A stretch of 48,737 bases of DNA from Mesotaenium endlicherianum (Eukaryota; Streptophyta; Zygnematophyceae; Zygnematales; Mesotaeniaceae): positions 1 to 48,737 of the forward strand of contig WELA01003673.1 of NCBI GenBank assembly GCA_009602735.1, read 5' to 3'. Positions 11,636 through 24,300 of this stretch are shown here, piece by piece. A program made the position numbers and the translations under genes. Numbering within the stretch: the first letter of the stretch is position 1; the number at the start of each line of letters is the position of its first letter. The notes under the pieces were generated by a model. That model worked only from the letters and a program-made list of their open reading frames with translations. It was not told the origin of the DNA and did no database searches.

Positions 11636-12916
11636 ATGGCCGATCCTCAAGACCAACAGCAAGCTTTCGAAGGAAGCCCTTCCTCTCCAAGACACCCTCC
11701 TCCAGCGCCGATGGGAGAGCCCACTCAAGAAAATCTGCAACAACAAGAAGCACCACAAGGAGGAGCACACCCTCCTCCAGCGTCGATGGGAGAGCCTACT
11801 CAAGGAAATCTGCAACAACAAGAAGCACCACAAGGAGGAGCACCGTCAAATCCCGTGGCAGCCGCTATAGCAAAGTTGACCCCACCACAAGGAGTTCCCG
11901 CAAATGAGTGGGCAGCCTTCCTAATGACCGTCCACAACCAAGTGGGCTTGGCCACCTATGAAGCAACCGTGCAAGCGTCAAGAGAAGCTATGGCTGCCAT
12001 GGTTGCCCCTATTGCGAGCAATGCTCAAAATCCAGCCCCGGCTCAAGCGCCTCCACAAGAGCCAACGAGAGCAAGGAAACTCATCAAGCCCGGCAAACCC
12101 GACACTTTCAACCCCGGGAAAGGTGCCAACCTGAATTTATGGCTCTACCAAGTGGAGACGTACCTCGCGTTCCTTGAAGTACCCGAGGAGGACTACGTTC
12201 CCTTTGCCGTTACCTTACTTAGAGGAGCAGCAACATCATGGTGGCGTAACTATCAAGCGGCTATATATCAAGCTATGGCGCACCCCATGCTCGGCCAAGA
12301 GCCCCCACCATCATATGCAAGATGGGCAGATTTTCGTGAGGCCCTCAAGAAGCAATTCATGCCCATCAATGCGGAGAAGATTGCCCGAGGAAAGCTCCAC
12401 CATCTCAAGCAAACGACGTCCGTTCAAGAGTATACATCCAGATTTCACGCCCTCACTCTTGAGATCCCCAACATGTCTCTCGAGGAGAAGATTGACCGTT
12501 ACATCTTTGGCCTCAAACCCAAGGTGGCAAAGGAAGTGGAGTTACGCGACTTGACGGACTTCTCAAAGATCATTGAAGTGGCCCAAAAGGTGGATACCTT
12601 GGATTTCAAGCACTCCGTGCCTTCATCTTCACGGGTACCGACGACGCGGGTGTACGCAGCCCCTTCCACATCCGAATCTGGACCCACACCCATGGAAATC
12701 GGAGTTATTAAAAGGGACCCCGCGGCTGCCCGGAAGAGTGGAAGACCCTCCAATGACACTTATGATGCAAGAAACCAGCAAGGAGTGAAAGCAAGACTCT
12801 CCCCGGCTGAAAAAGAAGCTCTCATGACGGCTGGACTATGCTTCTATTGCAAGGAAAAGGGCCATCGTGCACTTTCATGCCCCAAAAAGTTGTCAAAAAA
12901 CGGACAGCGCCGGTAG
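11636..12916 (+). CDS. gag: Gag polyprotein of family A chromovirus
   Basis: A 426-residue capsid/nucleocapsid precursor. The N-terminal 70 residues are Pro/Gln-rich and contain a two-fold repeat around [11 protein letters not shown] and [11 protein letters not shown]. The retrotransposon gag core follows ([14 protein letters not shown] near residue 165, [17 protein letters not shown] near 262). The C-terminus has a CCHC zinc knuckle, [14 protein letters not shown], at about residues 401-414. The first ATG after the primer site is used, with a short leader. The stop at 12914-12916 lies 12 bases after a slippery heptamer that would switch ribosomes into pol. The protein would assemble virus-like particles in the cytoplasm. 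Confidence 0.95.
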   Translation: MADPQDQQQAFEGSPSSPRHPPPAPMGEPTQENLQQQEAPQGGAHPPPASMGEPTQGNLQQQEAPQGGAPSNPVAAAIAKLTPPQGVPANEWAAFLMTVHNQVGLATYEATVQASREAMAAMVAPIASNAQNPAPAQAPPQEPTRARKLIKPGKPDTFNPGKGANLNLWLYQVETYLAFLEVPEEDYVPFAVTLLRGAATSWWRNYQAAIYQAMAHPMLGQEPPPSYARWADFREALKKQFMPINAEKIARGKLHHLKQTTSVQEYTSRFHALTLEIPNMSLEEKIDRYIFGLKPKVAKEVELRDLTDFSKIIEVAQKVDTLDFKHSVPSSSRVPTTRVYAAPSTSESGPTPMEIGVIKRDPAAARKSGRPSNDTYDARNQQGVKARLSPAEKEALMTAGLCFYCKEKGHRALSCPKKLSKNGQRR

Positions 12917-15900
12917 GCCAGGAGCCTACCACCCCAAGACCCACTTCACGAGAAGGCAACACGCCAAGTGAGGTGGAGACCCCCGTTGAAGACGACGTTC
13001 CAGCCCCAATGAGTTTGAGAGGTTACCTTGGAGGAGAGAAGGTCCACATCTTGGTGGATAGCGGAGCTCAAGGCAACTTCATTGCTGCAGATTTTGCCAC
13101 CAAGCACGGTATTACTATGCGAACTCTTGACCACGACGAGGAGATTATGATGCCCGATGGATTCTCCTATACTACCCCTTCCAAGAAGACGTACCCCTTG
13201 GCACTCTCTATCAAGTCCTTCAAGGATAGAGTAGTGTTCTCCCCCATGCAATTGGGCAAGTACGACGTCATCCTAGGGACGCCTTGGTTGACCAAGCACA
13301 ACCCCCAAGTTGATTGGAGGACCGGTACTATCAAGATCAAGAATGACATCACTTCAAGAATCTGTATTTTGCGCGCAATCCAGAATATCCAGACCCAAGA
13401 CATCCAGAAGCCGGCACACGAGATACTATTGTCCGCCCTCCAACTCAAGAGACTTGTGAGGAAGGGACACGAGCTTCTTTTGGCCTTGATCACGCCAAAA
13501 GACATCAAGAAAGACATCGAGAGTCAAGAAGGCAGCCCCGTTCCCAAGGAGATACAAGAAGTCTTTGAGGACTACAAAGAAGTGTTCTCCCCGGAATTGC
13601 CCAAGGGCCTACCCCCCAAAAGATTCGTAGACCACAAGATAGAGTTGGAGCCCGGAAGCAAGCCCATCTCTCGGCCTACGTTCAAAATGTCATACACGGA
13701 GCTAGACGAAGTCAAGAAGCAAATCAAGGAGCTACTGGAGCATGGCTTCATTCGACCTAGCAAGTCGCCATTTGGAGCCCCGGTGCTATTTGTCAAGAAG
13801 AAAGATGGTACCTTGAGGATGTGTGTGGACTATCGCGCCCTCAACAAGATCACCATCAAGAATCGATACCCGCTGCCGCGCATGGATGAGCTCATGGACC
13901 GGCTGGTTGGAGCCAAGTACTTCACGAAGATTGACTTACGGAGCGGCTACCACCAGATTCGCATCGCAGAACCGGACATAGAGAAGACGGCATTCAGGAC
14001 AAGATATGGACATTTTGAGTTCATGGTCCTGCCATTTGGACTCACCAACGCGCCAGCAACTTTCATGACTATGATGAACACCATATTTCAGCCCATGTTG
14101 GACAGATTTGTGGTGGTATTCATCGATGACATCCTTATCTACAGCAAGACCCTTGAAGAGCATGCGAGACACTTGAAAGAAGTCCTTGAAGTATTGAAGC
14201 AAAACAAGCTGTTTGCGAAGGAGTCAAAATGCGAGTTTGCCAAACAAGAAGTGGAGTTCCTAGGTCTCCACGTGACTGCTGATGGCATCAAGATAGACCC
14301 CAAGAAGACCACGGTGGTGGAGGAATGGCCAACCCCCACGACCAAGAAAGAACTCCAGTCATTCTTGGGATTTGCCAATTGGTACAGAAAATTCATCCAA
14401 GGCTTCTCGCACATAGCAGCCCCCCTGACAGATCTACTCAAGAAGGACAGGCTATATACATGGACCGAGAAAGAGGAAGAGGCATTTCAAGAGTTAAAGC
14501 GAAGATTGACCACATCCCCGGTGCTCACACTCCCAAGTCCAAACCCAGATTGGCCCTTCCACGTCATCACCGATGCATCTTCCTATGCAATAGGAGCAAT
14601 CCTGCTTCAAGACCAAGGCAAGGGACTGCAGCCCATCGCCTACGAGTCAAGGAAGCTAAATCCAGCCGAGCAAAATTATACAACCACGGAGCGAGAGGCA
14701 TTGGCGATTGTACATGCCTTGAAGGTTTGGCGCTGCTACGTTGAAGGACGCAAAGTACTGGTCACCACGGACCACGAGGCGTTAAAGCACCTCCAGACGC
14801 AGCCGTATCTCTCAAGGAGACAAGCAAGATGGAGCGGATACTTGCAACAATACAACATCACGATTCAGTACCAGCCCGGCAAGACAAACCCGGCTGACCC
14901 CCTCTCAAGACTGCAATTAAATGCAGTGATGGTATCCCTGAAGACAGATCTGGAAGCTCGATTTTCAGCCGCCTATGAAAGAGACCCTTACTACAAGAAC
15001 GGAGAAGCAGCCTTGGACCCATGCAAGAAGCAAGAAGGCAATTATTGGGTGAGGCAAGATACGGGCCAGAGATGTGTTCCTAATGACTTAGACCTCCGGC
15101 TCTTGCTTCTACGAGAAGCACACGACAACCCTCTTGGAGGACACTTTGGAATCCTAAGGACCACGGGCGTTCTAGCTAGGACTTATTGTTGGCCAGGCAT
15201 GTCTAAGCAAGTCAAGGAGTACTGCAGGAGCTGTGACACATGCCAAAGAATCAAGCCATCATCGCAAAAGGCGGGAGGACTCCTCCAACCACTACCAATC
15301 CCCGAAAGACAATGGACGGACATCTCAATGGACCTTATCGTGGACTTGCCCGTGACACCTCGAGGCCATAATGCAATACTCACGGTGGTGGACAGACTTA
15401 CCAAGATGGCTCATTTTATTCCCACGACGACTAAGGCTACAGCACCACAACTTGCAAGACTCATCTTTGACAACATCTTCCGACTCCATGGACTACCATC
15501 AAGAATTGTGTCAGATAGAGATCCAAGATTCACAAGCCATTTCTGGAAAAATCTCTTCAAGAACTTGGGTACATCGCTGGATATGTCTACTGCCTACCAC
15601 CCACAATCAGATGGGCAAACCGAGCGTATGAATCGTACCCTAAAGACCTCTCTAAAGGCCTACGTGTCTACCCTCGAGCAAGACTGGGACATGTACTTGA
15701 CCCCCCTCGAGTTTGCCTACAACAACACTACGCAGGCCTCTACCCAAGAGTCCCCATTCTTCCTCAACTATGGCTTCCATCCGACCACGCCACTGAGCTT
15801 CACGGCTGGCCATGATGAAGTACCTGCAGCCACAGATTTTATGGAGACATTAGAAGCAGCCCTTACAGCAGCGAAGAAAGCTCTACAACACGCGCAAGAT

Positions 15901-16503
15901 GCTCAAGCAAGAGTGGCGAACAGATCCAGAAGAGAAATTACGTACAGAGTGGGTGACAACGTGTTACTATCATCCAAGAACATTTCCCTGAACAACAGGC
16001 CTGCCGGCAGCAAGTTCTCTCCCAAGTATTTGGGACCCTTCAAGATTATCCAGCAAGTCAACCCCGTTGCTTTCAAGCTAGAACTTCCCCAGACTATGCA
16101 CATCGACCCCGTATTCCACGCTTCCCTCTTCAAGCCATATGTGCAACCCGACAACAAGTTCCCAGGACGTGTGACAACCCCACCAGCCCCAACAATAGTG
16201 GATGATCATTTGGAGTACGAAGTGGAAGACATAGTGGCTATGAGAAATTTCAGGAGACAGCAGCAATACTTGATCAAGTGGAAAGGATATCCAGATTCGG
16301 AGAATAGTTGGGTGGCGGCGCACTACCTTGACAAAGTTCAGAGAAAGTTGAAGCGCTTCCATGCCGCCAACCCCCATCTTGGACCAGCCCCAAGTCTCTC
16401 TACTAGAAGCCCGAAGACTTCAGGGAGGCAGCCTGCCACCATCAAGAAGCAGCAGAAGACCCCTTGGAGGCAGCCTGCAAGAACAAGAAAGAGGAAAAAT
16501 TGA
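12838..16503 (+). CDS. pol: Pol polyprotein with C-terminal chromodomain (family A)
   Basis: The open frame has 1221 codons counted from an internal ATG at 12838. True translation probably enters by -1 frameshift at 12901, so the first 21 residues are likely not made. Domains by this numbering: aspartic protease with LVDSGAQ at about 71-77; Ty3-type RT with the FIDD active site at about 428-431; RNase H from about 578 ([11 protein letters not shown]); integrase with the HHCC zinc site (HDNPLGGH from 762, CRSCDTC near 797) and a D,D-E triad at DLIVDL (831), SDRDPRF (893) and GQTERM (928); and a chromodomain at about 1126-1170 with [15 protein letters not shown]. The chromodomain marks it as a chromovirus and probably guides integration toward marked histones. 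No internal stops are present. Confidence 0.95.
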   Translation: MLLLQGKGPSCTFMPQKVVKKRTAPVGQEPTTPRPTSREGNTPSEVETPVEDDVPAPMSLRGYLGGEKVHILVDSGAQGNFIAADFATKHGITMRTLDHDEEIMMPDGFSYTTPSKKTYPLALSIKSFKDRVVFSPMQLGKYDVILGTPWLTKHNPQVDWRTGTIKIKNDITSRICILRAIQNIQTQDIQKPAHEILLSALQLKRLVRKGHELLLALITPKDIKKDIESQEGSPVPKEIQEVFEDYKEVFSPELPKGLPPKRFVDHKIELEPGSKPISRPTFKMSYTELDEVKKQIKELLEHGFIRPSKSPFGAPVLFVKKKDGTLRMCVDYRALNKITIKNRYPLPRMDELMDRLVGAKYFTKIDLRSGYHQIRIAEPDIEKTAFRTRYGHFEFMVLPFGLTNAPATFMTMMNTIFQPMLDRFVVVFIDDILIYSKTLEEHARHLKEVLEVLKQNKLFAKESKCEFAKQEVEFLGLHVTADGIKIDPKKTTVVEEWPTPTTKKELQSFLGFANWYRKFIQGFSHIAAPLTDLLKKDRLYTWTEKEEEAFQELKRRLTTSPVLTLPSPNPDWPFHVITDASSYAIGAILLQDQGKGLQPIAYESRKLNPAEQNYTTTEREALAIVHALKVWRCYVEGRKVLVTTDHEALKHLQTQPYLSRRQARWSGYLQQYNITIQYQPGKTNPADPLSRLQLNAVMVSLKTDLEARFSAAYERDPYYKNGEAALDPCKKQEGNYWVRQDTGQRCVPNDLDLRLLLLREAHDNPLGGHFGILRTTGVLARTYCWPGMSKQVKEYCRSCDTCQRIKPSSQKAGGLLQPLPIPERQWTDISMDLIVDLPVTPRGHNAILTVVDRLTKMAHFIPTTTKATAPQLARLIFDNIFRLHGLPSRIVSDRDPRFTSHFWKNLFKNLGTSLDMSTAYHPQSDGQTERMNRTLKTSLKAYVSTLEQDWDMYLTPLEFAYNNTTQASTQESPFFLNYGFHPTTPLSFTAGHDEVPAATDFMETLEAALTAAKKALQHAQDAQARVANRSRREITYRVGDNVLLSSKNISLNNRPAGSKFSPKYLGPFKIIQQVNPVAFKLELPQTMHIDPVFHASLFKPYVQPDNKFPGRVTTPPAPTIVDDHLEYEVEDIVAMRNFRRQQQYLIKWKGYPDSENSWVAAHYLDKVQRKLKRFHAANPHLGPAPSLSTRSPKTSGRQPATIKKQQKTPWRQPARTRKRKN
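12895..12930 (+). promoter_or_regulatory. -1 ribosomal frameshift signal between gag and pol
   Basis: The heptamer A AAA AAC (12895-12901) is in the correct gag phase (tcA AAA AAC). After a 10-base spacer comes a perfect stem, GGTAGGC (12912-12918) with GCCTACC (12924-12930), closing a 5-base loop. The stem contains the gag stop codon. Pol is in the -1 frame and is open through the heptamer. Heptamer, spacer and stem match the accepted layout of programmed -1 frameshift sites. Activity has not been shown. Confidence 0.75.
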
Positions 16504-17128
16504 CATTAGACACTCTTCTCTTCTCGCAGTTTCTGGACAGAAAACTAAAACTGCTACTGGTAATAGGTCTCTGCATAATAAATTCTGAAAATTTACCTGG
16601 CTGTAGTCCATGAGTAGCCGGTCATTTAGAGTCCAAGTTTGCTCAATTTGGAGCACTGGTGAGAGAGATATGATGCTCTAAGTAGAAGGGGGTCAGGCTG
16701 CTGGCATTGTTAGGACAGAATATGCCTTCTGACATTGTGCCTTCCCCTGAACTTGGAATGCTCTGAAACTCAAGACTCTGGTAGAACATCTTACAGCGCC
16801 CAGTTTGAGACTTAGTTTGCAGAATTTGGAGAAGTATAGAAGGACTTATGATTTTCAGAAGTTTCTGCACAGATTTGGAGGAGTGCCTACTCTCTCAGCT
16901 CTCAACGACACTCCAGAAATGAGAATGCTCTCAAATTTGGTGACCCGGTAGAGTTCTCCGACGCGGTCCGTCTGGCACTCGAATTTTCAGATTTGGAGCA
17001 GTTCTGTGGCCGCTATGAATTTTTGAGTTCGTGGCAGATTCTGGGCCAACTTGTACAATTTTCTTTATCATTAAGGAGTAGGCTAGCCAATAAGGTCACA
17101 CCACCTACGACCTTGCCTAGTCTACCTT

Positions 17129-17236
17129 ACATGTGTAGCACCTGACTTGGCGCCTTTGACTAGTCCTCTTCACATGTGTGGCATCTGACTTGAAACTGTT
17201 GACTAGTTTGCTCCACATGTGTAAGACCTGACTTGA
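17129..17236 (+). repeat. Tandem repeat, about 43-bp unit, 3' end of family A interior
   Basis: Three units start with ACATGTGT at 17129, 17172 and 17215, each followed by a variant of GCACCTGACTTG. They lie in the roughly 770-bp non-coding tract between the pol stop and the polypurine tract. In the rest of that tract (16504-17128) no coding sequence is seen. Confidence 0.7.
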
Positions 17237-17260
17237 CGCGCCGAGACGTCGCTTTTTCTA

Positions 17261-17272
17261 TCGGGGGGGTGA
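17261..17272 (+). promoter_or_regulatory. Polypurine tract of family A element
   Basis: TCGGGGGGGTGA sits directly before the 3' LTR, as expected for the primer of plus-strand DNA synthesis. Confidence 0.8.
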
Positions 17273-17775
17273 TGTAGTGATTTGAGTTATTATATATTAG
17301 TTTGCATATATTTTAATGTTTTCAAATATATTTGGAGTAGTATTGTGTGGAGTCAAGTGTGAATAGGTACTCTAGTAACTTGGTTCATGTCCTTTGAACC
17401 TTCCAAGGCATTTTCGAAGTTAGAGGAAAGACCTAGAAGAACTCCATGTGGCAAAAGTCAAATGTGCCATTTTTAGGTCAAAAGGACATGTGTACATTAT
17501 TCTAGAAAGAGGTGGCAAGTTTTGGGATGTGTTGGGTGCCAACACATCAACATACACCTTCCTAGAAATTACTTATGTAGCAAGTATATAAACAAGAGCT
17601 AGAACATAGAAAGACATTCCAGAATCACTCTTGTACTTGCCAAAATCCAGAAATATATTAACTTTCAAGAAGCCATCTCTCTTTCAAGAAGCTACCACTT
17701 GTGTTCAAAGATCCTTGTCTTGAATAGATAAAGTATTATGTTTTACTAAGTACTTTATCTATCTGTTTCACTACA
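17273..17775 (+). repeat. 3' LTR of family A element
   Basis: 503 bp, TGTAGTG to CACTACA, with seven base differences from the 5' LTR by eye. Most of the differences near the start match the partial LTR at 1-259, so this LTR is closer to the family consensus than its partner. Confidence 0.95.
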
Positions 17776-19326
17776 CAAATGCGTATGGTATGCGTATTGA
17801 ACTTTTTTGCTGGTGCCATAGCTTCTGTCGACCGATGCCATTTAGAGGCGTTAAAACATAGTTAGGGATATTATAAAATTATGATCAATTTTACATCCCA
17901 AACAATTAATCCATGATTCAATAGACTTTGTCGACATGAAAATGGTAGTCGGTGAGTAACGACTTTTTGTATTCAATTCTACTTCTTTTTTCTACATTTT
18001 TTCTATTCAAAAATGTTTAAATTTACTAATTAAACATTGGTGAGAGTCAATTTCAGCAACCTTGTTCGCTGAGACTTGATCCAATTGGGATTTTGCATTG
18101 AGTTTCCCAAAGTGGGTCCTCTTTGAATTCCCACCTAGTAGCGCTGGGACTCATAGCAACGTTGATCCTTGACAATGTATTTGGTGTTTCACCACTCGTG
18201 CTTTGTAAGGATTAAGGTTGTCAGGAGTTGCAATATATAATGCTTGCACTCTTTATTGTAGTTATTGTAAATCTATTTATCTTCATACCCCTGACTACAA
18301 GTTAGGAAACGTTTCATGAAAATGGTCCAACTACTTTTTAGAAGATATGCATGTTTTGTCTCCTCTCAATCTAAAAAGGTTTGGGGCGCGTCGAATATGT
18401 GATGAGAGATACAGAAGACCAATGTGCCATGGACGTAAGGCTCTTATTTCACGGCTAGACCGAGTATGACCTACAATTTTTTCGTAAATTAAAAGACCGT
18501 TGACTATGTACTAGTAGACGATTATTGGCCAAAGATTTATGCGCGTAGGCAGTGGGCACAACGCCAGCACGACGTCCTGAAGAAGTTATCTACAATACAC
18601 CATCGACAACAGGCGATATATATATCTGCATCAATGTCATCTGAATGTTATATTCTCATTCCGATATAAGGACTGTTGACCTGGATCCACGTGGTATGAC
18701 TCACGTTTTTGGAGGCATTATTTGGCAGACCAACGACCATAAAACCAATGCCGTTTCGCCAGATCACCGTCGTGGACTCTGGAACAAGGGCGGGAGGCAG
18801 CAGGAGACTGCAGGCTGCAGCAGGCTGCAGGAGACAGCAGGACTGCAGCAGGATGATACAGGAGACAGCAGGAGAGGATGGGAAGGAATCTTGGAGAGCA
18901 CTGGCTCGAGCTGGAAGTTCAGATGTCATGAGCACTTCCCCTGTAGAGTGTTGTTGTACAATCATTTACCTGATCGACCAGCGGGCTCCTATTTCCTTTT
19001 GTCGAGGCACATTTACCTGTTTCAATCTGCTCATCACTTTCACCTAATTTCTAGTCATTTCTATTCCCGGCAAGCATCTTACAGTTTGCCATCAAGGTCT
19101 AGTTCTTTGATTCCACCTCCCCACGTATGCCATCACTTACCGAGTTAATGTGACATTTCTTACTCAGCGTAGTTTTTAGTTATTTCCTTGTAAAGGCAAA
19201 TCGTACTGCATGTTTGAGAGGTCCTAGAAGGCAATATAATTCTCCCCATTTCCCTTAGCTATGTCATGAGATATCTCCGCGTGGCTGAGTCCTAGAAGAA
19301 GCTCAAAGCCAAAGGAATAATCTTGA
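17776..19326. other. Intergenic DNA upstream of the UbiA gene
   Basis: 17776-18640 is AT-rich like the DNA left of the family A element. From about 18640 the composition becomes richer in G and C, with an imperfect CAG/GGAGACAG repeat tract at 18795-18875. The last few hundred bases should contain the promoter and 5' leader of the gene starting at 19327. No coding sequence was recognised. Confidence 0.5.
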
Positions 19327-21259
19327 ATGGCATCTTGTACCTCGTCTGGCCTCAGGTTGCAGCTCAGCACTCGCATTCCTCATCGTGCCCAGCAGCCAGC
19401 TGCAGACGGAAAAGTCAAGCCGTCTGTCGGAAGTTCTGTTAATTTATGTAAAAGTGGCCGTGGCCAACATGCAGTCGCCATAAGGTGCTTGTTACAGTCA
19501 CCATCCATTTCCGTGCAGGCATTCTGGCACGTGTGCGCCAGCAGCTTCGTGCTTAACGGCAGCCTGACAGGTGTAAATCATGTAGGCCAAGGGTGCAAAT
19601 TGCAGCACTGCGGGTGGGTGGGAGCCCCAGCGCCGCAGACAGCCAGCTTTCATTACTTATGTGGAGGCCTGCGTGGTGGCCACGTGGCACGTCCTGATCA
19701 GGCTTCAGGGTACTTGAAGCGAAGCCTAGGGGGTCGGACACGTGCACCTGTGACCATAGTTGGGGAGGCGATAGATCGAGAGTCTCAGAGCGCAGAGCAC
19801 TTCCACATCGGCGGCTGGGATCAGGACTCCTCCCTGAGGGAACACAGGACGTACGAGTGGCAGCAGCAGGTGAACGCCGCGCTCCACGACTCAAACGGCG
19901 CCTCTGTGAGCTGCTCCCTCCCTCTCTCCCTCTCTCCCCTTCTCTCTTCCCCCTCCCTCTCCCTCTCTCCCTCTCTGTTCCCCTCTCTTTCCCTCTCTTC
20001 CCCTCTCTCTCCCTCTCTCTCCCTCTCCTTCTCCCTCCCCTTTCTCTCCCTCCTTTCAACTCCCCTCTAGGACCTTTTCCCACCTCAAACTTTCTTTCCC
20101 GGTTTGTTGCCACGCTTCCTGTCAGCTGATGTTTCCGCATCCACTCATTGCGAGTGCAAGGCAAATAGCACCGTCACTCGCTCGGCTCTCAGCATGCATG
20201 GGCTGATGGACCCTGCCAGTCCTGTCGGTAGTGTCGCGTCAAACCAGGAGTGAGTGTCTCTCGAGAGTGACTGGCGCGTTCTTGCCGCCGCAGCACTCAA
20301 GCGTTGCATACAAGCTTTTCAGTGTGCGTCTGCGACAGCACTTGAATTCTCTACGACAGCACTGAAGTTCAAGTTTACGACAGCACTCAATCTCTTTTAC
20401 ATTGTAGGCACAAACTTTTTTATTTTTGGTTTTATGCACCATAAGTGTTCGGAGGCTACCTACCTTGGGCCGCCTGCCCGCCGGGACTTTGAGCTATGAG
20501 GCAGACGCTGGCTTGCTTGGCAAAAAAATGTATCTTTTTTATCCAAAAAAAAAACACCATAAAATTGCTCCTCGCTATGTATCCATGCTCGCCATTGTGC
20601 TCCGTCCCCGTCATCCTGTCTCCTCTGCCCATTGGGAGTCCCGTCCATCATTGCTGGCAAGGCAGTGCTGGCTGATGGGCAGCTTGGGTTCGGATCGATG
20701 TTTCTCATACGCGGGGGAGGAGCATTCGGGAGGACAAGAGAACTACAGGAGGAGGGGACAGGAGAACACGTGGCGATGGGGACATGGGGGGGTGGGACGG
20801 TGAGAGGACGAGAGGACAAGAGAATGGATTGAGCCTGCCCTGCGATCGTCTCCACCTCCCTCACGCCCTGGGGGAGGAGCGATAAAGTGCAGCAGCTGCC
20901 TGCTTCCCCTCCGAGCTATCTTGACTCCAGAGGGCGATGGCAGGCCTGTCTATTGCACGCCTGCCAGGACAGCCATGCGAGGCGTGCTGCATGCTGAGCC
21001 CCGTATCACCCTGTGCCTGCCACGTGGCAGGTGGCGAGCCCAGGTAGCGCCAGCACGAAAGTGCCGGGCGGCACAGGCGGCGTTGAGAGTGTATTCCTGC
21101 GGGGCCTCCGCGGCACAGCGGAGGAGCGCCGGCAGCAGCTCCTCCGGTGGGTGGGTGGATGGGTGGGTGGTTGCCTTCTGTTGTTAAGTCGTTGGGGGCC
21201 TTGCATGATGTGCTGGAGTATTGCGTGCTCTTGGCACTGGGTACCCTAGTATATGAAGA

Positions 21260-21312
<53 letters not shown>

Positions 21313-24300
21313 CACACATACACGCACATACATGCATGCATGCACGCACACCAGCATTCCACTGCTCCTCACTTTCGACAAGCGTTGGCCAAATCTCGCG
21401 CCTTCCAAACTCCCTCCCTTTTTTCCGATGAGGCGGGGAAAGTCTGGTCTCGACTCCACCAGAACCAGGTGTCGCTCTGTGCTGCTTTGTTTGCCAAGAG
21501 CTGAGATCGACACAAACAGTTTCAACAGAAACACTCTCTCTCACATGTCTGAAAGTTTCCCGATGGGTGCCTCTGCAGGGCGTACAAGGGCCTCCTAGCA
21601 ATGGCGCGCCCGCACAACTTCGCGCCATCTGTCGTGCTGGTGCTCCTCGGCGCGTGGCTGGCGGCCGGCAAGCGTGCGGCGGTGCTGACGCGGCCCGTCG
21701 TGTGGCTCGTGGCGGCGCTGTCGGGCGTCATTGCGCTGACCTCCATGATAGCCAACGACGTATTTGACTTCCGGTCGGGCGTTGACTCGGTCAACGGGCC
21801 CAACAAGCCGCTCGTCACGGGCGACGTGCATCCCGATGATGTAAGTTGCAGAAATGGCAAAAACGCTCCTCGGAAGTGGCAAAAGGCTCCCTATCAGAGT
21901 GTGTCATATACATATACATATCCATACACGTGCTCTTTGTCACATGCTGCTCCTCTAAAACAGAAAGATGAAGGCTTCACAAGCGTGGGTAATTGTTGCA
22001 TACACACACACACACACACACACACACCTGGTCGAGTTTGTCATAAGCTTTGACAGAGGCTTAAAAATTTCCCGTTCCATTGGCCCCACTGGATGATGGG
22101 CAGGGATGCACAGCTCCGCAGACCACCTCGGTGTTTTTCCAATGCTTTTGAAGTGGCATTGGTGATCTCCATGAAGTTTTCCACTCTCCGTTCCTGTGTG
22201 CTGAGTCGGATGCTTATGTCGTGCATGCACGGGCTGCCAGTTGCCGCTCCCTGGTTGCACTTGATATAAACGTAAGCACACGCCAGCTGGCATTCATTCA
22301 CGCCACCTCTCAGCGTGCTCATTCTCGCCGCCTCCTAATCCTTACCAGCACACGCCTCCTCCCTCTCCCCCTTCCTGGCGGGCCTGGGCACGGCTGCTCG
22401 CGGGCATGCATGGGCGCAGGCGGAGCTGACAGCTGGCTGCCTGTACGCGGCCGTGGTGCTCGGGTGCTGCGTGCTCGAGCCGCTGCCGCTGCGCCTGATG
22501 GTCAGCGCGGGCGCCGTCGCCACCTACCTCTACACGCCCTTCCTCAAGCGCATGACACTTGTCAAGAACGTGGTGGTGGCGGCCATCATCGGCTCCTCTG
22601 TGCTTGCTGGCGGGCTCGTCGGAGGTAACCTCCGTGTGCTCTCTCTCTCTCTCTCATCAGAGTCAGGCCTGCGCTTCCGAGGAGAGCAGAGGTTCTTTCT
22701 TTCTTAGCAGCGGGGGTGGGGCTAGTCCCCAATAAGGGGGAGAACGTGCTTACGAAAGATCAGTCTCTGCCATCTGGTGAATATCAAGTTCTGGGTCAAA
22801 ATGACGGTGAGGGTGAGGGTGAGGGTGGGGGCTAGGTTTGGGCTTGCCTTGGGGCAACTGCGAGGGGCAAGAGTCCTGTCGGGCCTGGCTAGAAAAGGCC
22901 TGGGGAAAGATGGAGGAACGGTGTTCTGTTTTAGACTCAGATCAAAGTTAAGCGTCAGGCTATGAGTGGTCCATGCGTAGCTCGCAAAAATTTGCTGGGG
23001 CCGCTTTCTTTCGAGAGGTCCACTTACTGCAATTTCGAGTCAAGTGGTGAAAACGACTTGGCAGCACTAGCGAGCAAAACTTTTTGGACAGCTTTGGAGA
23101 TAGTTTGGAGGGAGGTTGGTGAAGGATAGCCCCAGCAACGGCAATGTGCCGACTCTGGAGTTTGGCTCCCTCTGTCTAGCCATGTTTGGTGCCTCTGCCA
23201 AAATGGATGCGGAGAAGCCTTTACCTTCCCTTCCCTTCTCTTCTTTTTTGCGTGTTGAGGGACAGGCACTGCTGGAGGGTAGCCTCCTGCCTTGTCGGGG
23301 TCTTGGGTTGCAGTTTATTGTTCGTCGGATCGCAACTTCATCCTTGTCCATGGTTCAGATTATTTATAGCTGGCGGGCGTGAAGCGCGAAAACAAACAAT
23401 GAGTGTTGTTGTGTATTTGAGGATGAGGAACTTCTTTGGTGGTTGTTGTCATGGAAGTGGAAGACGAGTGCTGTGCGTTTCCAAGGGTGGTGTCTTTTCC
23501 TAAGCCTGAAAAGGACGCTCAAAACAGCTGTGCGATAATTCTATATTTATCATCTCCTATCTGTGAGATTGCTGCAAGCTTCGATGTGAGCGGGGAGGAG
23601 CCAAGCTGCACGGTGTCTCCTCGTGCACACGCCTGTGGATGCTATCACGCAATGACCCGAGCGCGGTTAAGCGGCTTGGACTTAGGGCGTGCCAAGACAT
23701 TCTCTGGCTGCAGCCATAGCCATCTTTTGAACTCACTCAGAATGAGACTGGGTCTCAAACTCTGTATCAAGCAAGCTCTTGCAAAGCGGCACTGGTGGAA
23801 AGTGGAGCTAGGGGGCAGCCTGCGGCACGCCGCCAACACGCCACTTTCGGCAACGTGCTTACCACTCCTTGTACGCATGCTAGAAACAAGTTCGAGGTGT
23901 TGTGCAAGAGTTTTTCAGGGTCTCCGGAAAATCTGAGAAGAGTGCGTGTAATTAATGCCTTCTGCGCAGGCGGGATGGAGGGGCTGCAGCGGACGGCTGT
24001 GATGGGCATGTTCCTGTTCACGGCAATCGTCAGCCGCGAGATCTTGATGGACGTGAATGACGTCGCGGGGGATAAGGGCGCGGGGGTGATGACTCTGCCC
24101 GTGAGGTTTGGGCAGCGGGCTGGTGTGGTGGCAGCCTGTGCATTGCTGGCAGCTGCCCACTTCATACTGGTAAGACATTCTACATATCTCGTTGTTGGTG
24201 CACTTAGTAGCGGTACAGAGCATCGAGGTAGGTCTGATTCGAAAAAGATTCCTAACAGCATTTTCACTATGCAGCGCAAAGCGTTCAGTTCGGTACATAT

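Larger units (their letters stand above)
11096..17775 (+). mobile_element. Complete Ty3/gypsy chromovirus, family A
   Basis: A 6680-bp LTR retrotransposon with every expected part in order: 5' LTR, tRNA-Met primer site, gag, pol (protease, RT, RNase H, integrase, chromodomain), polypurine tract and 3' LTR. The LTRs begin TGTAGTG and end CACTACA. CAAA occurs just outside both ends (11092-11095 and 17776-17779), a likely short target duplication. I count seven differences between the 503-bp LTRs, about 98.6% identity, so insertion was recent. Both open frames are intact, so the element may be able to move. Two further LTRs of the family lie at the window edges. Confidence 0.95.

Noticed and set aside
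19553-20164. Long minus-strand reading frame rich in Arg, Glu and Gly, with Pro/Ser/Leu-rich plus-strand partners
   Set aside because: It is created by the polypyrimidine tract in intron 1 of the UbiA gene and has no domain.
20861-21628. 255-residue minus-strand frame with a long Arg-Glu run
   Set aside because: The run is the antisense of the (CT)n microsatellite, and the frame lies across the intron 1/exon 2 border of the UbiA gene.
22800-22832. GGTGAG repeat resembling telomere DNA
   Set aside because: It is only a few units of a hexamer unlike plant TTTAGGG, inside a UbiA intron.
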